Origin: Candidatus Arcticimaribacter sp.
GTDB lineage: Bacteria > Bacteroidota > Bacteroidia > Flavobacteriales > Flavobacteriaceae
Direction of reading: 5' to 3'
NCBI GenBank assembly: GCA_011526275.1
Contig: WTJP01000127.1
Coordinates: forward strand, 10,261-28,749
DNA length: 18,489 bases
Shown here piece by piece: positions 15,552-18,489 of the stretch. The notes beneath the pieces were generated by a model. That model was not told the origin of the DNA. It saw nothing but the letters and a program-made list of their open reading frames with translations, and did not search any database. A program made the translations under genes and the position numbers. Positions within the stretch are counted from its first letter, which is position 1, and every line of letters begins with the position of its first letter.

Positions 15552-16362
15552 ACCCGACATCCGCCTTATTTGTTCCGACATCGACGGGACACTATTAAAT
15601 AAAGACCGACAATTGGCCGAGAAAACCATAGCCGTTTTCCAAGCACTGAAAGAGCGTTTTCCTGTGGTGCTTATCTCTTCTCGTATGCCTAAATCCTTGC
15701 GGTTGTTACAAAGCGAATTGAAGATAGAAACCCATCCTCTTATTGCCTACAACGGCAGCTTAATTCTAGATGGAAACGAAACCTTGCTAAGTCAAGAGCT
15801 GTCTTTGCAGCAAATGGAGAAATTGGTGGGTTATGTAGAAGGAACCTCCATACATTTAAGTCTATACCATAAAGACGAATGGGTAGTGCCTGCTTACGAT
15901 TATTGGGCCAAGCGAGAGGAAAACAATACCCGTGTTCGTCCGCTAGTTCAAGACTTAAGTCTTACCCTAGCCGACTGGAAAAAAAGAGGACTAGGAGCGC
16001 ATAAAATCATGTGTATGGGCGAAGCTGCAGAAATAGAAATACTGTACCAAAAACTTAGAGCAGAGCACGCCGAAGAAATGCATGCTTATCGTTCAAAAGA
16101 CACCTATATTGAAGTAAGCCCTATCGACCAGGACAAAGCAGCTGCCTTGGCGCATTTACTCACGAAAAAGTATCCTGAAATAGGGATGGAGCATTGCATT
16201 GCCTTTGGAGACAATTACAACGACAGTACCTTGTTGGAACAGGCTGGAATAGGCGTCGCTGTAGCCAACGCTAAGCGTGAAGTCCTCGAGCTAGCCGATG
16301 TGATTACTGAAAAAAATACCGAAGACGGGGTCGCAAACTATTTGGAAAAAATAGTGGTCTAA
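15544..16362 (+). CDS. Cof-type HAD-IIB family hydrolase
   Basis: This 272-residue protein (from ATG 15544) is a cytoplasmic phosphatase of the HAD superfamily with the C2B cap typical of sugar-phosphate phosphatases. The motifs are motif I D12-I-D14-G-T (nucleophile and acid/base), motif II ISSR, motif III lysine in IDQDKAAAL, and motif IV FGDNYNDSTLL. The substrate cannot be told from sequence. An upstream in-frame ATG (15514) would add ten residues, but 15544 puts the conserved IRLICSDIDGT near the N-terminus and overlaps the glycosyltransferase stop by 8 bases, like the upstream junction. It ends 5 bases before the convergent nucleotidyltransferase gene. Confidence 0.9.
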   Translation: MTKPDIRLICSDIDGTLLNKDRQLAEKTIAVFQALKERFPVVLISSRMPKSLRLLQSELKIETHPLIAYNGSLILDGNETLLSQELSLQQMEKLVGYVEGTSIHLSLYHKDEWVVPAYDYWAKREENNTRVRPLVQDLSLTLADWKKRGLGAHKIMCMGEAAEIEILYQKLRAEHAEEMHAYRSKDTYIEVSPIDQDKAAALAHLLTKKYPEIGMEHCIAFGDNYNDSTLLEQAGIGVAVANAKREVLELADVITEKNTEDGVANYLEKIVV

Positions 16363-16367
16363 TCCCC

Positions 16368-16772
16368 CTACAACTTCAAGTTATTGATGATCATTTCTTT
16401 GAGCTTGGTGGTGCTCCAACCGTGATCGCGACTCAAATAATGTACTGGGATATTGAATTGATCGCCGGTATAGGACTTTCCGCGATAATCGGTGCCTAAA
16501 AAACGAAGCTGAAAGTCGTTTTTCGCAATCAATTCCTCTAAATCTTTTTCATAGGTATAGACCTGAATCGCATCGATATAACGATTGGACTCCAATTGCT
16601 CGATACGCTCTTCTACGGAGAGGATGGGTTTGAATTTGTGCGGACGTTCGATGGAAGGATCGGTATGCAACAATACCGTAAAGTGGTCACAATGTGCCCT
16701 GCATTCCTTAAACAATTTGATGTAACCGGGGTGAAGTAAATCAAAATTTCCGGCGATAAAACCTTTTTTCAT
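16368..16772 (-). CDS. cytidylyltransferase-like protein (TagD/RfaE2 fold) with HPGY motif
   Basis: This 134-residue protein has the nucleotidyltransferase fold of glycerol-3-phosphate cytidylyltransferase and the RfaE C-domain. The N-terminus KKGFIAGNFDLLHPGY holds the nucleotide-binding loop, but the usual HxGH reads H14-P-G-Y17, with tyrosine for the second histidine. The end motif RDHGWSTTKLKE matches R-x4-STT, which grips the nucleotide phosphates. The nucleotide and substrate are unknown. The open frame extends 8 codons further to ATG 16796, but a -7 box at 16778-16785 overlaps that stretch and supports ATG 16772. It is convergent with the HAD gene and divergent from the PIG-L gene. Confidence 0.8.
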   Translation of the reverse strand: MKKGFIAGNFDLLHPGYIKLFKECRAHCDHFTVLLHTDPSIERPHKFKPILSVEERIEQLESNRYIDAIQVYTYEKDLEELIAKNDFQLRFLGTDYRGKSYTGDQFNIPVHYLSRDHGWSTTKLKEMIINNLKL

Positions 16773-16777
16773 TGGCG

Positions 16778-16785
16778 CAAATTTA
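16778..16785 (-). promoter_or_regulatory. -7 box deciding the start of the cytidylyltransferase-like gene
   Basis: The minus strand reads TAAATTTG, then five bases (CGCCA), then the ATG at 16772. This matches TAnnTTTG. Transcription would begin at or next to the start codon, which rules against the longer start at 16796. No TTG is present at -33. Confidence 0.45.
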
Positions 16786-16862
16786 ATCATCTTCAAAGGA
16801 ACCTAGCGCCTCATCAAAAAAAATTAAACTAACTTTAAACAAAACCAATACCGAAAAGCTCC

Positions 16863-17723
16863 ATGAGAATTCTCTTTTCACTCCTCTTCCTTTTTTCCAT
16901 TGGTGCCCATGGACAAAGTACTCGTTTTTTTATTTCAGCCCATCAAGACGATTGGCAGCTGTTTATGAATCCCAATGTTTACAACAGCATAAAAAACCCA
17001 CAAGACAAAACTGTTATCATTCACACCACTGCCGGAGATGCTGGAGAAGGCAAGGGAAAACGCTCCTACTACAAAGCCCGTGAAGAAGGCAGCTTGCGCG
17101 CGCTTCGCTTTTTGGCAAATACTTTCGAAAGCGGGGTAGGTTTCGGTACTGAAATGAATGAGGAGATGGTGCAAATTAATGGACATAAAATGCAACGAAT
17201 GAGCTACCGCAATTGTGTGGTTTATTTATTGCGCCTACCCGACGGCAACGGACAAGGAACGGGCTATCCCTTACACCGAGAAAAAAGTTTAAAAAAGCTA
17301 TATGAAGGAACGGTTAAAAACCTGCATAGCATTGACAGTACAACCGTCTACAAAGACAAAAAAGACTTAATAACGTCCTTAAAAGCATTGATTCAAAAAG
17401 AACAACATGGTATTGAAACTGAGCTGCATTTAGCGGATACTGATCCTGAAAACAACCCCAACGATCATTCCGACCATCAAACATCGTCCAAACTATTTCA
17501 AGAAGTGGCACAAGAAATAGGAAAAATGCGTTTGTTCCTCTACGTCAACTATTTTTCTTCTGAAAAGCCTAAAAATATATCGGAAGATGAATTCCTAATG
17601 TGTGCAGCAACCTGGGGCGTAACCACTTCCGCTTTAGGAGATTTAGAACACTACAGCACTTGGGACAAAGTCCATAATGCATGGATTGGCCGCCAATATT
17701 TTCGTACCCTAGACCTCAATTAA
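16863..17723 (+). CDS. secreted PIG-L family deacetylase-like protein
   Basis: This 286-residue protein begins with a signal peptide (MRILFSLLFLFSIGAHG, likely cleaved after AHG at residue 17), so it is exported by Sec. The mature part has the LmbE/PIG-L zinc site: FISAHQDDW with H27 and D30, and the later H202-S-D204-H205 (DHSDHQT). The family removes N-acetyl groups from sugars such as GlcNAc-inositol derivatives. The family's usual HPDDE reads HQDDW here, with tryptophan in place of glutamate. The substrate is unknown; an extracytoplasmic glycan or glycolipid is plausible. The upstream gap (16797-16862) holds only a weak TAACTTTA match to a -7 box at 16830-16837. It lies 10 bases before the next membrane-protein gene. 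Confidence 0.85.
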   Translation: MRILFSLLFLFSIGAHGQSTRFFISAHQDDWQLFMNPNVYNSIKNPQDKTVIIHTTAGDAGEGKGKRSYYKAREEGSLRALRFLANTFESGVGFGTEMNEEMVQINGHKMQRMSYRNCVVYLLRLPDGNGQGTGYPLHREKSLKKLYEGTVKNLHSIDSTTVYKDKKDLITSLKALIQKEQHGIETELHLADTDPENNPNDHSDHQTSSKLFQEVAQEIGKMRLFLYVNYFSSEKPKNISEDEFLMCAATWGVTTSALGDLEHYSTWDKVHNAWIGRQYFRTLDLN

Positions 17724-17733
17724 AACCAAAGAC

Positions 17734-18369
17734 ATGACCAACTTATATTCCATTTTATTGACCCTTCACATTGCTACAGGTAGTTTGGCGCTCCTGACCG
17801 GCACGGTAAATATGTTCCGCCAAAAAGGGGGTGAAAAGCATCGAAAAATGGGACGTCTTTATGTGCGTTGCATGATGGCTACAGGCGTTAGTGCTTTGGT
17901 GATGGCACAACTCAAGCCCAATCCCTTTCTGTTTATAGTGGGGGTTTTCACCATCTACTTGGTGGGGACAGCCAACCGTTATATTCAACCTGCTCCCAAG
18001 GAACCTTTGTTAATCGACTGGGTTTATACTTTAGGGATGTTTGTCTTCGCCACCATCTTTATGATTTGGGGGGCACACTCCATTTTACACCAAGAAAGTA
18101 TGGGATGGGTTATGCTTACTTTTGGGGGAATCGGTTGGTATAGTGTGTACAAAGATTTTATTAATTACAAAGGAAGAAACCCCGAGCGGAAGCATCGCCT
18201 TTTCACCCACATCGGTCGAATGATAGGCGGTTACACCGCCACCCTAACCGCCGTCTTGGTGGTCAATGGCGACCGAATCCCTGTTGATGTTCCAGAATTT
18301 GTACTGTGGCTCAGTCCAACGCTTGTGCTTACACCTTTGAGTGTTTATTGGATTCGACAACGAAAATAG
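17734..18369 (+). CDS. DUF2306-like multi-pass membrane protein
   Basis: This 211-residue protein has about six hydrophobic segments (about 5-23, 45-61, 66-82, 96-118, 123-139, 187-203). The first part, LHIATGSLALLTGTVNMF followed by KHRKMGRLYVRCMMATG, with histidines at the membrane boundary, resembles the DUF2306 family, whose function is not known. A second histidine cluster (RKHRLFTHIGRMIGGY) follows a basic loop. The histidine pairs could bind metal or haem, but this is inference. It starts 10 bases after the PIG-L gene and is followed after 7 bases by the DUF1272 gene, so the three probably form one transcript. Confidence 0.7.
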   Translation: MTNLYSILLTLHIATGSLALLTGTVNMFRQKGGEKHRKMGRLYVRCMMATGVSALVMAQLKPNPFLFIVGVFTIYLVGTANRYIQPAPKEPLLIDWVYTLGMFVFATIFMIWGAHSILHQESMGWVMLTFGGIGWYSVYKDFINYKGRNPERKHRLFTHIGRMIGGYTATLTAVLVVNGDRIPVDVPEFVLWLSPTLVLTPLSVYWIRQRK

Positions 18370-18376
18370 TCCCCTT

Positions 18377-18489
18377 ATGTTAGAAATGCGCAGCAGCTGT
18401 GAAACATGTCATACGGCTTTAGCTACCGATAGCGACCAAGCCTATATTTGCTCTTATGAATGTACTTTTTGCCACGATTGTGTGGTCAA
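18377..18489 (+). CDS. DUF1272 family zinc-ribbon protein (partial, cut by window end)
   Basis: From ATG 18377 a frame of 37 complete codons runs off the right edge. It begins MLEMRSSCETCHTAL and continues ICSYECTFCHDC, giving two CxxC knuckles (C8/C11, C32/C35) plus C25 and C29. This is the N-terminal half of the short DUF1272 family, putative zinc-binding proteins of unknown function. Family members are around 60-90 residues, so perhaps half is missing. It lies 7 bases after the DUF2306-like gene. Confidence 0.85.
   Translation, partial: MLEMRSSCETCHTALATDSDQAYICSYECTFCHDCVV

Noticed and set aside
16773..16796. Upstream ATG of the cytidylyltransferase-like gene
   Set aside because: A TAnnTTTG box lies within the added codons, so a message from that promoter could not carry the longer start.
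1..18489. Mobile elements, CRISPR arrays, tRNA genes or phage genes
   Set aside because: No transposase, integrase, direct-repeat array or cloverleaf-like sequence was seen on reading both strands; gene content is core chromosome throughout.

Overview
The window is a compact chromosomal stretch from a member of the Bacteroidota, most likely class Flavobacteriia. The evidence is the lineage-type promoter motif (TAnnTTTG, once with a TTG exactly 19 bases upstream), the near absence of Shine-Dalgarno sequences, a 1121-residue SecA of the long Bacteroidota form, a cyclophilin-FKBP fusion, and a DUF2795 gene directly before secA. I see no rRNA, tRNA, CRISPR array, insertion sequence, integrase or prophage gene. 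Coding density is very high and the longest non-coding stretch is about 208 bases.

Layout. Positions 1-380 (minus) hold a truncated DUF962/Mpo1-like membrane protein. 437-1021 (plus) is a thioredoxin-fold protein with a CNHCPYV motif. It converges with, and overlaps by 8 bases, a two-domain peptidyl-prolyl isomerase (1014-1946, minus). Upstream of that on the same strand lies recQ (1989-4172), whose RQC region lacks the usual zinc-binding cysteines. A 208-base gap with several inverted repeats separates recQ from the plus-strand operon tatC, AhpD-like gene, lptB (4381-6274). pssA (6264-7007, minus) converges on lptB and diverges from lnt (7099-8703, plus). Next come a previously easy-to-miss 55-codon membrane-protein gene (8750-8917), the cobalamin adenosyltransferase (8889-9431), a DUF2795 gene with its own consensus promoter and intrinsic terminator, and secA (9781-13146). 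A tightly overlapping trio follows (13178-16362): a membrane-bound di-iron hydroxylase resembling alkylglycerol monooxygenase, a GT4 glycosyltransferase starting at TTG, and a Cof-type HAD phosphatase. The last part has a nucleotidyltransferase-fold protein (minus), a secreted PIG-L deacetylase-like protein, a DUF2306-like membrane protein, and the start of a DUF1272 gene cut by the window end.

Functional theme. Many genes serve the cell envelope: protein export (TatC, SecA), LPS export (LptB), phospholipid synthesis (PssA), lipoprotein acylation (Lnt), and probably lipid or glycolipid modification (hydroxylase plus glycosyltransferase). Most are housekeeping genes and I found no clear-cut new defence or mobile system. 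The more interesting signals are promoter boxes placed exactly 5 bases before three start codons (predicted leaderless mRNAs), a hairpin-rich leader before tatC with two mutually exclusive stems, the cysteine-free RQC region of RecQ, the hydroxylase-glycosyltransferase-phosphatase operon, and the small overlapping membrane-protein gene.
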